From JAZOTM01 sp045657625 (GTDB lineage: Bacteria; Bacillota; Clostridia; Lachnospirales; Lachnospiraceae): a stretch of DNA of 64,000 nucleotides. Position 1 is the first letter of the stretch. The number at the start of each line of letters is the position of its first letter. Positions 1 through 7,710 of the stretch are shown here, piece by piece. Where the stretch lies: positions 1 through 64,000 of the forward strand of contig JAZOTM010000016.1 of the NCBI GenBank assembly GCA_045657625.1, in the 5' to 3' direction. The notes beneath the pieces are model-generated. The model ran no database searches and was not told the origin of the DNA. It worked only from the letters and a program-made list of their open reading frames with translations. The translations under genes and the position numbers were made by a program.

Positions 1-98
1 AGTAAGACCCCTGAGAGAGTATCAGGTTGATAGGGCAGAGGTGGAAGTGTAGTAATACATGGAGCTGACTGTTACTAATAGGTCGAGGGCTTAATCAA
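1..98 (+). rRNA. 23S rRNA, 3' end (partial)
   Basis: The first ~98 bases match the conserved 3' terminus of bacterial 23S rRNA, including the GACTGTTACTAATAGGTCGA region that forms the last helices before the mature end. The gene begins before the window. The exact mature 3' end is estimated from the CTTAATCA stretch. No 5S gene follows before the terminator at 146-179. Confidence 0.9.
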
Positions 99-145
99 AA
101 GAAGTTAATAAATCGGTCTGTGTGAAATTTTGAAAGTATATTTAC

Positions 146-179
146 AACCGAATCGTTTTTTGACGGTTCGGTTTTTTTA
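146..179 (+). terminator. Intrinsic terminator of the rRNA operon
   Basis: AACCGAA pairs with TTCGGTT across a T-rich loop and is followed by a run of seven or more T. It lies about 50 bases after the 23S end and separates the rRNA from the tRNA cluster. Confidence 0.8.
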
Positions 180-202
180 GAAATTAGACTAATAATTAAT
201 AG

Positions 203-229
203 TCCTCGATAGCTCAATGGTAGAGCACT
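203..229 (+). pseudogene. Truncated tRNA-Asn duplicate (5' half only)
   Basis: These 27 bases are identical to the first 27 bases of the intact tRNA-Asn at 279-350 (acceptor 5' strand, D-arm and start of the anticodon stem). The sequence then diverges into GCGGCGAG and never completes an anticodon or T-arm. The bases just before both copies are also similar (TTAATAG versus TTAATAA), so the duplication probably included upstream sequence. It cannot fold as a tRNA. Confidence 0.85.
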
Positions 230-278
230 GCGGCGAGTTCCTAGTTTCGCTGTAGTTTTGTAAATAGTAATTTAATAA

Positions 279-350
279 TCCTCGATAGCTCAATGGTAGA
301 GCACTCGGCTGTTAACCGAGTTGTTGTAGGTTCGAGCCCTACTCGGGGAG
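279..350 (+). tRNA. tRNA-Asn (GTT)
   Basis: A complete 72-base cloverleaf is visible: acceptor TCCTCGA/TCGGGGA with one G-T pair, D-stem GCTC/GAGC, anticodon stem CTCGG/CCGAG around CTGTTAA (anticodon GTT), T-stem GTAGG/CCTAC with loop TTCGAGC, and discriminator G. CCA is not encoded. It is the first intact tRNA after the rRNA operon and lies five bases before tRNA-Glu. Confidence 0.96.
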
Positions 351-355
351 TTCAT

Positions 356-427
356 GGCTCCGTGGTCAAGAGGTTAAGACATCGCCCTTTCACGGCGGTA
401 ACACGGGTTCAATTCCCGTCGGAGTCA
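356..427 (+). tRNA. tRNA-Glu (TTC)
   Basis: The acceptor GGCTCCG pairs with CGGAGTC (one G-T pair). The anticodon loop is TTTCACG with anticodon TTC, the T-loop is TTCAATT, and the discriminator is A. CCA is not encoded. It lies in a tandem cluster with tRNA-Asn. Confidence 0.95.
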
Positions 428-495
428 TTTTTACGAGAAAATCAATCAATAAGGCTTGACGATATTCTTGTAGTTTGTTAAAATTTCATTTGTGT

Positions 496-566
496 GGTGA
501 CTTAGCCAAGTGGTAAGGCGTGGGACTGCAACTCCCTGATCGTCGGTTCAAATCCGTCAGTCACCT
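496..566 (+). tRNA. tRNA-Cys (GCA)
   Basis: The acceptor GGTGACT pairs with AGTCACC. The anticodon loop after GGGAC carries TGCAACT with anticodon GCA, the T-loop is TTCAAAT, and the discriminator is T. CCA is not encoded. It is followed directly by an intrinsic terminator. Confidence 0.95.
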
Positions 567-570
567 TTAA

Positions 571-598
571 CCGGAAACATTATGTTTCCGGTTTTTTT
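571..598 (+). terminator. Terminator after tRNA cluster
   Basis: A ten-pair stem CCGGAAACAT/ATGTTTCCGG with almost no loop is followed by seven T. It closes the tRNA transcription unit. Confidence 0.9.
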
Positions 599-807
599 AT
601 ATATAAGATGGGGAATGTCGCAGCAACATTCATTTCTTACAAATAAAAATTGGTGTAAAATAAAAGTAATTTTAGAAAAAAACAAACTCAAATATAGACA
701 ATAGAACGAAATTTAGAACGATTTATCCACGTTTTATCCGGAAATAAGATGGAAATATGTGGATAGATCCACATCTAAAAGAGGAATTGTGGATAGTAGG
801 GGGATTT

Positions 808-1749
808 ATGTATGATGTAATTGTCAATCCAGCATCTCGATCAGGAAGAGGAGCGCGGATTTGGGGAGATTTGGAAAAAGAGTTGCGCTTTAAACAGGTT
901 GAATATAGGGTATATTTTACGAAATCAACGAGAAGCATACAACAAATCATACCGGAGTTATTAAAAAAAAGAGAGGAATTGAATCTGGTGGTTTTAGGCG
1001 GAGATGGAACCTTAAATCAGGTCATAAATAGTATTCCAATGGAGGATTTTGTAAGAGTCCGTATAGGATATATTCCTTCAGGATCTTCCAATGACTTTGC
1101 TAGAGATCTCGAACTTTCCACTGATCCGATGTATCTTTTAAAGCAGATTTTAGAGGGAGAAGTAAAAAGAATTTACGATCTGGGAGTGGTGGAATACTTG
1201 GATGAAACAAAAGAAAATTTCATTCCTACCAGAAAATTTCATGTAAGCGCAGGAATTGGATTTGATGCAGCGGTGTGTGAAGAGGCCATGGCATCAAAGG
1301 TCAAAAATATACTTAACAAATTAGGTATGGGAAAGTTGACGTATTTATTTATTGCTTTAAAACAGATTTTGACCTCAAAAAATCCGGCGTGTGAACTTTG
1401 GGTGGACGGAGAGTTGCAAAGCAGTATGGAAAATTGTCTTTTTATTGCAGCTATGAACCATCGGTATGAAGGTGGAGGATTTGCATTTGCCCCGAAAGCA
1501 GTTGCTACAGATGGTATTTTAGATATATGCGCGGCAGGAAATATTTCGAAATTGAAGTTTTTGTTTGCATTGCCGAAAGCTTTAAAAGGGACGCATTTTT
1601 CTGTTTCAGGAATAGAGGATTGTTACGGTAGAGAGATTGAAATTATTGCCAAAGAACCCATGTGGGTACATACGGATGGAGAAGTAGAGCGAAAATCTGA
1701 TCATATTCGGATTCGTTGTGTTCGTCAGCAGTTACAATTTTTAGATTAA
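808..1749 (+). CDS. Diacylglycerol kinase-family lipid kinase (YegS/DagK-like)
   Basis: This 313-residue cytosolic or peripheral membrane kinase probably phosphorylates diacylglycerol or a related lipid with ATP. The GGDGT nucleotide-binding motif is at residues 64-68 and the second family motif, GSSNDFARD, at 92-100. The N-terminus VNPASRSGRG is typical of the catalytic domain. ATG 808 is chosen because AGGGGG sits just upstream; an upstream in-frame ATG at 757 has no such site and adds a tail unlike the family. It is monocistronic, with its own terminator at 1799. The true substrate (diacylglycerol, sphingosine or undecaprenol) cannot be told from sequence. Confidence 0.88.
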   Translation: MYDVIVNPASRSGRGARIWGDLEKELRFKQVEYRVYFTKSTRSIQQIIPELLKKREELNLVVLGGDGTLNQVINSIPMEDFVRVRIGYIPSGSSNDFARDLELSTDPMYLLKQILEGEVKRIYDLGVVEYLDETKENFIPTRKFHVSAGIGFDAAVCEEAMASKVKNILNKLGMGKLTYLFIALKQILTSKNPACELWVDGELQSSMENCLFIAAMNHRYEGGGFAFAPKAVATDGILDICAAGNISKLKFLFALPKALKGTHFSVSGIEDCYGREIEIIAKEPMWVHTDGEVERKSDHIRIRCVRQQLQFLD

Positions 1750-1798
1750 TGCACTGTAGATGAAAGAATTAAGAGTATAAAACAAATGGCAAAAGATA

Positions 1799-1836
1799 GG
1801 GATTCCTTTTATTTAAAGGGAATCCTATATTTTTTC
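1799..1836 (+). terminator. Terminator after lipid kinase
   Basis: GGATTCCTTT pairs with AAAGGGAATCC around a short AT loop, followed by a T-run. It separates the kinase from the regulator promoter just downstream. Confidence 0.8.
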
Positions 1837-1865
1837 TTAACGTTACATAAAATGTAACGTATAAT
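1837..1865 (+). promoter_or_regulatory. Promoter with palindromic operator for the ArsR-type/MFS unit
   Basis: TTAACG (1837-1842) and TATAAT (1860-1865) are 17 bp apart. A perfect palindrome, ACGTTACAT-AAA-ATGTAACGT (1840-1860), fills the spacer, where a bound repressor would block RNA polymerase. The next gene encodes a winged-helix regulator, so autoregulation is the natural inference. Confidence 0.75.
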
Positions 1866-1895
1866 GAGGTAAGAAAAAGAGTAGAGGAAGAACAA

Positions 1896-2441
1896 ATGAA
1901 AAAAATAACGTTATCTTCTGAAAAAGATTTAAAAATTTATATGAATCCACAAAGGCAAAAACTAATGCGTATTATGGAAGTAAAAGGAGAAGCTATGACA
2001 CCGAAGCAATTGTCTTTGGAACTGAAAATTTCACCTTCTGCTGTTACTTCACATATAAAAAAATTGGAGGAACTTGGATTAGTAGAACTTGACCATACGG
2101 AGAAAATCAATGGAATACAGGCCAAGTATTACCAATTAACAAACGCAGAAATTAGTTTAAGAGCCAATGAAAATAAGGAGTTATATTCGGACCAGGAAGT
2201 CTTACTTAATTATTTAATGAATGAAAATTGGAGCCATTATTTGGAATATATGAAGGGTTTACCGGAAAATCCGGAGACTAAGGCCTTAGGTGATTTTGTA
2301 AATGGAGTAGCTTTTTTGAAGGAAGAGGATGTTATGGAATTAAAAACTTATATTTCAACGTTTCTTCGAACACATAAAACAAAGGAGGAAGGTACGATTC
2401 CTTGGAATACGACGTTACTCTTTTTCCCGGAGGAAAAGTAA
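1896..2441 (+). CDS. ArsR-type winged-helix transcriptional regulator
   Basis: This 181-residue protein has a winged helix-turn-helix at about residues 33-70 (MTPKQLSLELKIS then SPSAVTSHIKKLEELGLV), followed by a ~110-residue C-terminal part rich in acidic and aromatic residues that may sense a ligand or dimerise. The start ATG follows AGAGGAAG. It is probably a repressor of itself and of the MFS exporter 23 bases downstream, acting at the palindrome 1840-1860. No Cys-based metal site typical of ArsR/SmtB is visible, so a drug or small-molecule signal is more likely than a metal. Confidence 0.8.
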   Translation: MKKITLSSEKDLKIYMNPQRQKLMRIMEVKGEAMTPKQLSLELKISPSAVTSHIKKLEELGLVELDHTEKINGIQAKYYQLTNAEISLRANENKELYSDQEVLLNYLMNENWSHYLEYMKGLPENPETKALGDFVNGVAFLKEEDVMELKTYISTFLRTHKTKEEGTIPWNTTLLFFPEEK

Positions 2442-2464
2442 TAAAAACAGTATAGGAGGACAGC

Positions 2465-3700
2465 ATGAGAATTTTATTACAGTACAAAGGTTTATCAAAA
2501 GTAAATTATGCCCTAGCAGTGGGCAGATTTGTTACGAGCATGGGAACTATGATTATCCCCATGTTGACACTGATTTTAAATCAAAAAATTGGGATGAGTG
2601 CTACGGATACGGCTTTATGGATTATGTTTGCGGGATTGATTATGCTTCCGGCAAATCTGATCGGAGGACACCTGGCAGATTTTTTTGATAAAAAAAGGTT
2701 TATTATTATTTGCGATTGCATTTCCATTGCACTTTACCTTTATTGCGGTTTCACAACTTTTCAATTTTCGTCTTTGTATATTATCATTATTGCAGGGTTT
2801 TTCCAGAATATGGAGACACCGGCATATAATGCTTTGGTGGCACAAATCACACCAAATGGTATGGGGGATAAAGCCTATTCCCTACAGTACTTGGCTGCAA
2901 ATGTAGGTGGTGCCATGGCGTCTGTTATCGCCGGATTTTTATTTTATGATTATTTTTGGCTTTGTTTTTTACTGGATGGTTTTACAATCGGATGTTCGAC
3001 TTTATTAATTGCCTTTTTTGTTCAGGTAAAAAAAGAGGATGTGGTGTCTTCTGAATATGCCACAAAGGTGGAAGGCATAGAAAAAAAAGGATCTTTCTTG
3101 TCTGTGATATGGAAAAATCCAATTGTTCTTACCTTTATTTTGTCCTTTGTATTGTATCAGGCAGGATATTCGCAGTTTACTTATTTGATGCCTATTGAGT
3201 TTACAAAATATCACGGAACATACGGGGCTAAAATATATGGAACTGTGATGAGTCTGAATTGCATTTTAGCTGCAATTTTAATTCCAACCCTAACAAAGAT
3301 TACGGATAAGTGGATGCATCAAAAAAAGTTGATATATGGAATTTTCTTGCAGATGTTATCTTTTTTCCTCTTTTTACAATTTATGGGTGTGATTCCATGT
3401 TATTACGTCGTCATTGTAATCTTTACCTTGGGCGAAGTATTGACTGCTATCTGTTATGCAGTATTCCTAACAGAGCACACAGAGGAAGCATATCATGGAA
3501 GAATTTTTGGATTCAGCAGTTTTCTATGTTCTATAGGTGGTGGTTTTGTGATGTGGTTTAGTGGAAATTATGTGGATGCTGAAATGGATGGCTTAGCATG
3601 GATTTTTAGTATCTGGGTGACGACAATTGCGCTGATTTTTGGCATTTGGTGTCATTGGAAAGAAACAAAAGAAAAGAAATGTATAGTGCAGAAGGATTAG
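2465..3700 (+). CDS. MFS transporter, probable drug/metabolite exporter
   Basis: This 411-residue protein has about 12 hydrophobic segments. The loop between helices 2 and 3 has the MFS signature GGHLADFFDKKR (residues 67-78). The start follows a strong AGGAGG site eight bases upstream. It is co-transcribed with the ArsR-type regulator, the common arrangement for an inducible efflux pump. The MarR/ArsR-plus-MFS context points to export of a toxic compound rather than sugar uptake. The substrate is unknown. Confidence 0.82.
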   Translation: MRILLQYKGLSKVNYALAVGRFVTSMGTMIIPMLTLILNQKIGMSATDTALWIMFAGLIMLPANLIGGHLADFFDKKRFIIICDCISIALYLYCGFTTFQFSSLYIIIIAGFFQNMETPAYNALVAQITPNGMGDKAYSLQYLAANVGGAMASVIAGFLFYDYFWLCFLLDGFTIGCSTLLIAFFVQVKKEDVVSSEYATKVEGIEKKGSFLSVIWKNPIVLTFILSFVLYQAGYSQFTYLMPIEFTKYHGTYGAKIYGTVMSLNCILAAILIPTLTKITDKWMHQKKLIYGIFLQMLSFFLFLQFMGVIPCYYVVIVIFTLGEVLTAICYAVFLTEHTEEAYHGRIFGFSSFLCSIGGGFVMWFSGNYVDAEMDGLAWIFSIWVTTIALIFGIWCHWKETKEKKCIVQKD

Positions 3701-3708
3701 GCTGGCTA

Positions 3709-3737
3709 TTGACAAAAATTAGGAATCTTTTTATAAT
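3709..3737 (+). promoter_or_regulatory. Consensus promoter of tyrS leader
   Basis: TTGACA (3709-3714) and TATAAT (3732-3737) are exactly 17 bp apart, a full match to the vegetative sigma consensus. It begins nine bases after the MFS stop codon and drives the T-box leader. Confidence 0.9.
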
Positions 3738-3743
3738 GCAAAA

Positions 3744-4006
3744 AGATAAAGGCTTTGATAGGAAAAAGTAATATTTGTGGCAATGTACAGAGAGAAGTCG
3801 GTTGGTGAAAGACTTACAGGAAGCGAATATGAATACCTCCTTGAGCTGCGCACCGAAACCATAGTAGGCTGCGACGGAATGGCATCCGTTATATGTGCAA
3901 GGGATTGATTGATCCTACTGAGGTAAATGATGTGAGTCATTTACGAATTAAGGTGGTAACACGAGCGTATGCGCCCTCGTCCTTATGGATGAGAGGCGCT
4001 TTTTTT
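3744..4006 (+). promoter_or_regulatory. T-box riboswitch (tyrosine), upstream of tyrS
   Basis: The leader has the Stem I apical AGAGAG motif, a specifier loop with codon TAC (3834-3836) followed by the usual purine-rich strand, and the T-box core GGTGGTAACACGAGCG (from about 3952). It ends in a terminator stem GCGCCCTCGTCC/GGATGAGAGGCGC with seven T (about 3971-4006). Uncharged tRNA-Tyr should pair with the specifier and the T-box bulge and favour the antiterminator, turning on tyrS when tyrosine is short. Confidence 0.93.
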
Positions 4007-4047
4007 ATGTTACAGGAAATTTCTTTGAATTTCCTGTAACATAAAAA
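4002..4047. repeat. 20-bp perfect inverted repeat after the T-box terminator
   Basis: Bases 4002-4021 are the exact reverse complement of 4028-4047, with a 6-base loop TCTTTG. The repeat shares its left T-run with the T-box terminator and extends outward through CGC/GCG with a small bulge. It is not part of the conserved T-box fold. Confidence 0.85.
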
Positions 4048-4134
4048 GCGTTCCGCTATTGAGGCGCATTCTTATTTAGATAATTTTATATGATAGAAAG
4101 TCTACGCAATTTGTAGAAAGAAAAGGAGAAAGAA

Positions 4135-5358
4135 ATGCAGATTTATGAAGAATTAGTGGCGAGAGGATTAATTGCCCAGGTAACAGATGAAAAAGAAATT
4201 CGTGATTTGGTAAATAACGGAAAGGCTACTTTTTATATTGGATTTGATCCTACTGCAGACAGTTTGCACGTTGGTCACTTTATGGCGTTGTGCTTAATGA
4301 AGAGATTGCAGATGGCCGGAAATAAGCCAATTGCTTTACTTGGTGGAGGAACCGGAATGATTGGTGATCCATCCGGAAGAACCGATATGCGTCAGATGCT
4401 GACAGTAGAACAGATTCAGCACAATTGCAATTGCTTTAAGGAGCAGATGAGTCGTTTTATTGATTTTTCCGATGGAAAAGCATTAATGGTAAATAATGCA
4501 GATTGGTTATTGGATTTGAACTATGTAGATGTTTTACGTGAAGTTGGACCTCATTTTTCCGTAAATCGTATGTTGGCAGCAGAATGTTACAAGCAGAGAA
4601 TGGAAAGAGGACTTTCCTTCTTGGAATTTAACTACATGATTATGCAGAGCTATGATTTCTACATGTTATATCAAAAATATGGCTGCAACATGGAATTTGG
4701 CGGAGATGATCAGTGGAGTAACATGCTTGGTGGAACAGAGTTGATCCGTAGAAAGCTTGGAAAAGATGCATATGCTATGACCATTAACTTACTCTTGAAC
4801 TCCGAAGGAAAGAAAATGGGTAAGACCGTCGGCGGAGCTGTATGGTTGGATCCGAATAAGACTTCTCCATTTGATTTCTATCAGTATTGGAGAAATGTAA
4901 ATGATGCAGATGTATTAAAATGCATCCGTATGTTAACTTTCCTTCCATTGGAACAAATCGATGAAATGGACAAATGGGAAGGCAGTGAATTAAATAAGGC
5001 AAAGGAAATTTTGGCTTATGAGTTAACCAGTCTTGTACATGGTGAGGAAGAAGCAAAAAAAGCGGAATCCGGAGCAAAAGCCTTATTTGCCGGTGGCGGT
5101 GATTTAGAAAACATGCCATCCTTTACCTTGGCAGAAGAGGATTTCAGAGATGGAAGCATCGATATTTTAACAATCCTTACAAAATCCGGATTGTCAGGAA
5201 GCCGTAACGAAGCAAGACGTGCAGTTGAGCAGGGTGGTGTTTCTGTAAGTGATGAAAAAGTAACTGATATTCATACAACCTATGAAAAGGCAACTTTTGA
5301 AGGAGATGGCGTCATTGTAAGACGTGGAAAGAAGAACTTTAAAAAGATTGTTTGCTAA
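4135..5358 (+). CDS. tyrS: Tyrosyl-tRNA synthetase
   Basis: This 407-residue class I synthetase charges tRNA-Tyr with tyrosine in the cytosol. The HIGH-type motif is HVGH (residues 45-48), the KMSKS-type loop is KMGKT (227-231), the tyrosine pocket sequence GGDDQWSN is at about 189-196, and the C-terminal ~65 residues form an S4 RNA-binding domain. The length is normal for the TyrS family. The start follows AAAGGAG. Expression is controlled by the tyrosine T-box leader just upstream. It is monocistronic and ends in the terminator at 5363. Confidence 0.97.
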   Translation: MQIYEELVARGLIAQVTDEKEIRDLVNNGKATFYIGFDPTADSLHVGHFMALCLMKRLQMAGNKPIALLGGGTGMIGDPSGRTDMRQMLTVEQIQHNCNCFKEQMSRFIDFSDGKALMVNNADWLLDLNYVDVLREVGPHFSVNRMLAAECYKQRMERGLSFLEFNYMIMQSYDFYMLYQKYGCNMEFGGDDQWSNMLGGTELIRRKLGKDAYAMTINLLLNSEGKKMGKTVGGAVWLDPNKTSPFDFYQYWRNVNDADVLKCIRMLTFLPLEQIDEMDKWEGSELNKAKEILAYELTSLVHGEEEAKKAESGAKALFAGGGDLENMPSFTLAEEDFRDGSIDILTILTKSGLSGSRNEARRAVEQGGVSVSDEKVTDIHTTYEKATFEGDGVIVRRGKKNFKKIVC

Positions 5359-5362
5359 AAGC

Positions 5363-5404
5363 AAGCCTGGTAGAAGAGATTTGTCTCTTTTATCAGGCTT
5401 TTTA
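5363..5404 (+). terminator. Terminator after tyrS
   Basis: AAGCCTG pairs with CAGGCTT, with an inner stem AGAGA/TCTCT, followed by TTTT. Confidence 0.85.
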
Positions 5405-5478
5405 CTTGTATTTCTAAATTTTGTAAGGTATGATATTTTGAAATTACTTATGGATTGGAAATTGATTGGGAGAAAAAA

Positions 5479-6183
5479 ATGTTACAAATTGCAATTGTAG
5501 AAGATGAAGACTTATACGCTGAGCAATTGTCCGAATATATGGAAAAATTCCAAGAGGAATATAATCAGGAAATTCGTATTACAAGATTTCGGGATGGGGA
5601 TCAAATTGTTGAGAATTATAAAGGGAATTTCGACATTATTTTAATGGACATTCAGATGAAATTTATGGATGGCATGAGTGCGGCAGAAGAAATTCGAAAA
5701 ATGGATAAAGATGTTATCATCATGTTTATCACAAATATGACGCAATATGCCATTCGTGGTTATGAGGTGGATGCCTTAGACTATATATTGAAGCCGGTTT
5801 CTTATTTTTCCTTTGCGCAAAAATTGGATCGGGCCATTCGACGGTTGGGAAATCGGGAAAGCCATACGGTGGTACTGAATTTAACCAATGGAATTGTAAA
5901 AATCAAGATTGAAGATATTTACTATATTGAAAGCGAAGGCCACAATCTGGTATATGTTACAAAAAATGGGGAAGTGCGCATGCGTGCAAAAATGCAGGAT
6001 GCGGAAGACACGCTATTACAATATGGTTTTTTCCGTAGTCATAAGGGGTACTTGGTAAATATGGAATATGTGGAAGGAATCAAAGATGGAAATTGTTTGA
6101 TTCATAAGCAAGAACTGCCCATTAGCCGTGGTAGAAAAAACGACTTTTTAAAGGCCTTGGCTGTGTATATGGGTGACCATTAA
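5479..6183 (+). CDS. LytTR-family response regulator
   Basis: This 234-residue protein has a receiver domain with the acidic pair ED at residues 8-9 and phospho-acceptor Asp57 (ILMDIQM). A LytTR DNA-binding domain follows from about residue 130 (IYYIESEGHN, then GFFRSHKGYLVN near 185-200). It resembles AgrA/VirR-type regulators. ATG 5479 is chosen because GGGAG lies six bases upstream; the in-frame upstream start at 5455 has no ribosome site. It is followed directly by its GHKL kinase. The regulated genes are not evident; no AgrB or AgrD peptide gene is seen nearby. Confidence 0.92.
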   Translation: MLQIAIVEDEDLYAEQLSEYMEKFQEEYNQEIRITRFRDGDQIVENYKGNFDIILMDIQMKFMDGMSAAEEIRKMDKDVIIMFITNMTQYAIRGYEVDALDYILKPVSYFSFAQKLDRAIRRLGNRESHTVVLNLTNGIVKIKIEDIYYIESEGHNLVYVTKNGEVRMRAKMQDAEDTLLQYGFFRSHKGYLVNMEYVEGIKDGNCLIHKQELPISRGRKNDFLKALAVYMGDH

Positions 6184-6232
6184 TGGAGCGGGTCGAAAAA
6201 GGTTTTATGCTAGGATTGGAAGTACTGTTTTT

Positions 6233-7564
6233 ATGGAAATAAATGGATTATATCAGGATATACCGAGAATTTATTCTGCGATAGCAGAATGGGGAGCCGT
6301 GTTTTTTTACGGCTATTTTATGAAAAAAAGATGGAAGGGTCTGCCCTATGGCTTGGTGTCCCTTCTGTTTCTAGGGATACAAGTGGCTTGGATGGTGATG
6401 ACAGACAATGTAAGAGACAGTCTGTGGCTGGTTTGTATGTTGGTATCCGTGGCATTGATGTATGCATATTTATATCTCGTGCGCAATGCAGGCTGGCAGG
6501 AAATTTTATATGAATGTTTGAAAGCCTTTTTGTTTGCAGAGTTTATAGCTTCTTTGGAATGGCAATTGGAGTGTTATGTACGTTCAGAATCCTTGCAAGA
6601 GAATGTAGTAATGAGTTTTTGCTTTAGTGCCATACTTCTTGTGATAGTGTTTGGAATTTCCTTTGTAGCGTTATATTATTTCGATAAGGAAATAAAACAG
6701 GAAGAGTATCAAATGCGGATTGGTTACAAGGAGTTGTGGACTACCGGTCTTATAGTAGCGGCTTCTTTTTTCCTCAGCAATTTAAGTTTTGTATATGAAA
6801 ACACGCCCTTTAGTAGTAGTTTTGCGCCGGAAATTTTTAATATTCGTACGTTAATTGATTTAGGGGGCTTGGCCATCTTTTTTGCATATCAAAGTCGTAT
6901 GTATGAGCTGGGTGCAGAAAAAGAATTACAACTCATGGAGACCATGTTGAAAAATCAGTATGATAATTATCGAAATTATCAGGAAACCATAGAGTTGATC
7001 AATGTAAAGTATCATGATTTAAAACATCAAATTATGGGGCTTCGGGCGGAAGTGGATCCGGAAAAAAGATCCAGATGGCTGGATGCGCTGGAAGAAGAAT
7101 TGGAGCGATACCAGCCGGAACAGCAGACCGGGAACCAGGTTTTGGATGCTATGATAGACGGAAAAATGGCCACAATCCGCAATAATAAAATGAAATTTAC
7201 CTGTGTGGCTGACGGAAGTTTGTTGCAGTTTATTCATGTGACGGATATATGTACGATTTTTGGAAATGCATTGGATAATGCCATTGAAAATGTGATCCTT
7301 ATACCGGATGAGGAAAAGCGTTTGATTCATATGACAGTCGCAAAACGAAAGCAATTTGTATACATTGATATTTCAAATTATTGCGAGCAGCCGTTAAAGT
7401 TGAAAAATGGATATCCGGTTACTACAAAAGCGAATAAAAAGAATCACGGTTATGGAATTAAAAGTATTTGTTATACCGTAGGAAAATACGGTGGCAGTGT
7501 GGACTTTGACGTACGTAATCATATGTTTGAATTGAAAATCTTGATTCCGTGGCAAGAAAATTAA
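6233..7564 (+). CDS. GHKL-type sensor histidine kinase (AgrC/NatK-like)
   Basis: The N-terminal ~220 residues form about six membrane segments. A dimerisation region follows with the probable phospho-His261 in YHDLKHQI, and a GHKL ATPase domain with N-box GNALDNAIEN (344-353) and G-box NHGYGIKSI (about 405). It would phosphorylate the LytTR regulator encoded just upstream. ATG 6233 is preceded by GGAAG; an alternative GTG at 6173, overlapping the regulator gene by 11 bases, would add 20 atypical residues and has no clear ribosome site. The membrane-bound sensor suggests a peptide or envelope signal. Confidence 0.87.
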   Translation: MEINGLYQDIPRIYSAIAEWGAVFFYGYFMKKRWKGLPYGLVSLLFLGIQVAWMVMTDNVRDSLWLVCMLVSVALMYAYLYLVRNAGWQEILYECLKAFLFAEFIASLEWQLECYVRSESLQENVVMSFCFSAILLVIVFGISFVALYYFDKEIKQEEYQMRIGYKELWTTGLIVAASFFLSNLSFVYENTPFSSSFAPEIFNIRTLIDLGGLAIFFAYQSRMYELGAEKELQLMETMLKNQYDNYRNYQETIELINVKYHDLKHQIMGLRAEVDPEKRSRWLDALEEELERYQPEQQTGNQVLDAMIDGKMATIRNNKMKFTCVADGSLLQFIHVTDICTIFGNALDNAIENVILIPDEEKRLIHMTVAKRKQFVYIDISNYCEQPLKLKNGYPVTTKANKKNHGYGIKSICYTVGKYGGSVDFDVRNHMFELKILIPWQEN

Positions 7565-7566
7565 AA

Positions 7567-7633
7567 AGAGAATCTTTCCTTTTATGTCAGAAAAATGGCA
7601 ACTTATGCCAAAGAAGGGAAAGATTCTTTTTTT
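7567..7633 (+). terminator. Terminator after the two-component system
   Basis: AGAATCTTTCCT pairs with AGGGAAAGATTCT around a loop that holds a smaller GGCA/TGCC hairpin, followed by a run of T. Confidence 0.8.
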
Positions 7634-7710
7634 ATATTATGATAATACTGTCAAAAAAAGAATTACTTGTTACGAGAGAATAGATAGAAATGAGAACGGA
7701 AGGAGCAGGA

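Noticed and set aside
293..481. 62-codon ORF across the tRNA cluster
   Set aside because: It overlaps intact tRNA-Asn and tRNA-Glu genes, so it cannot be a real gene.
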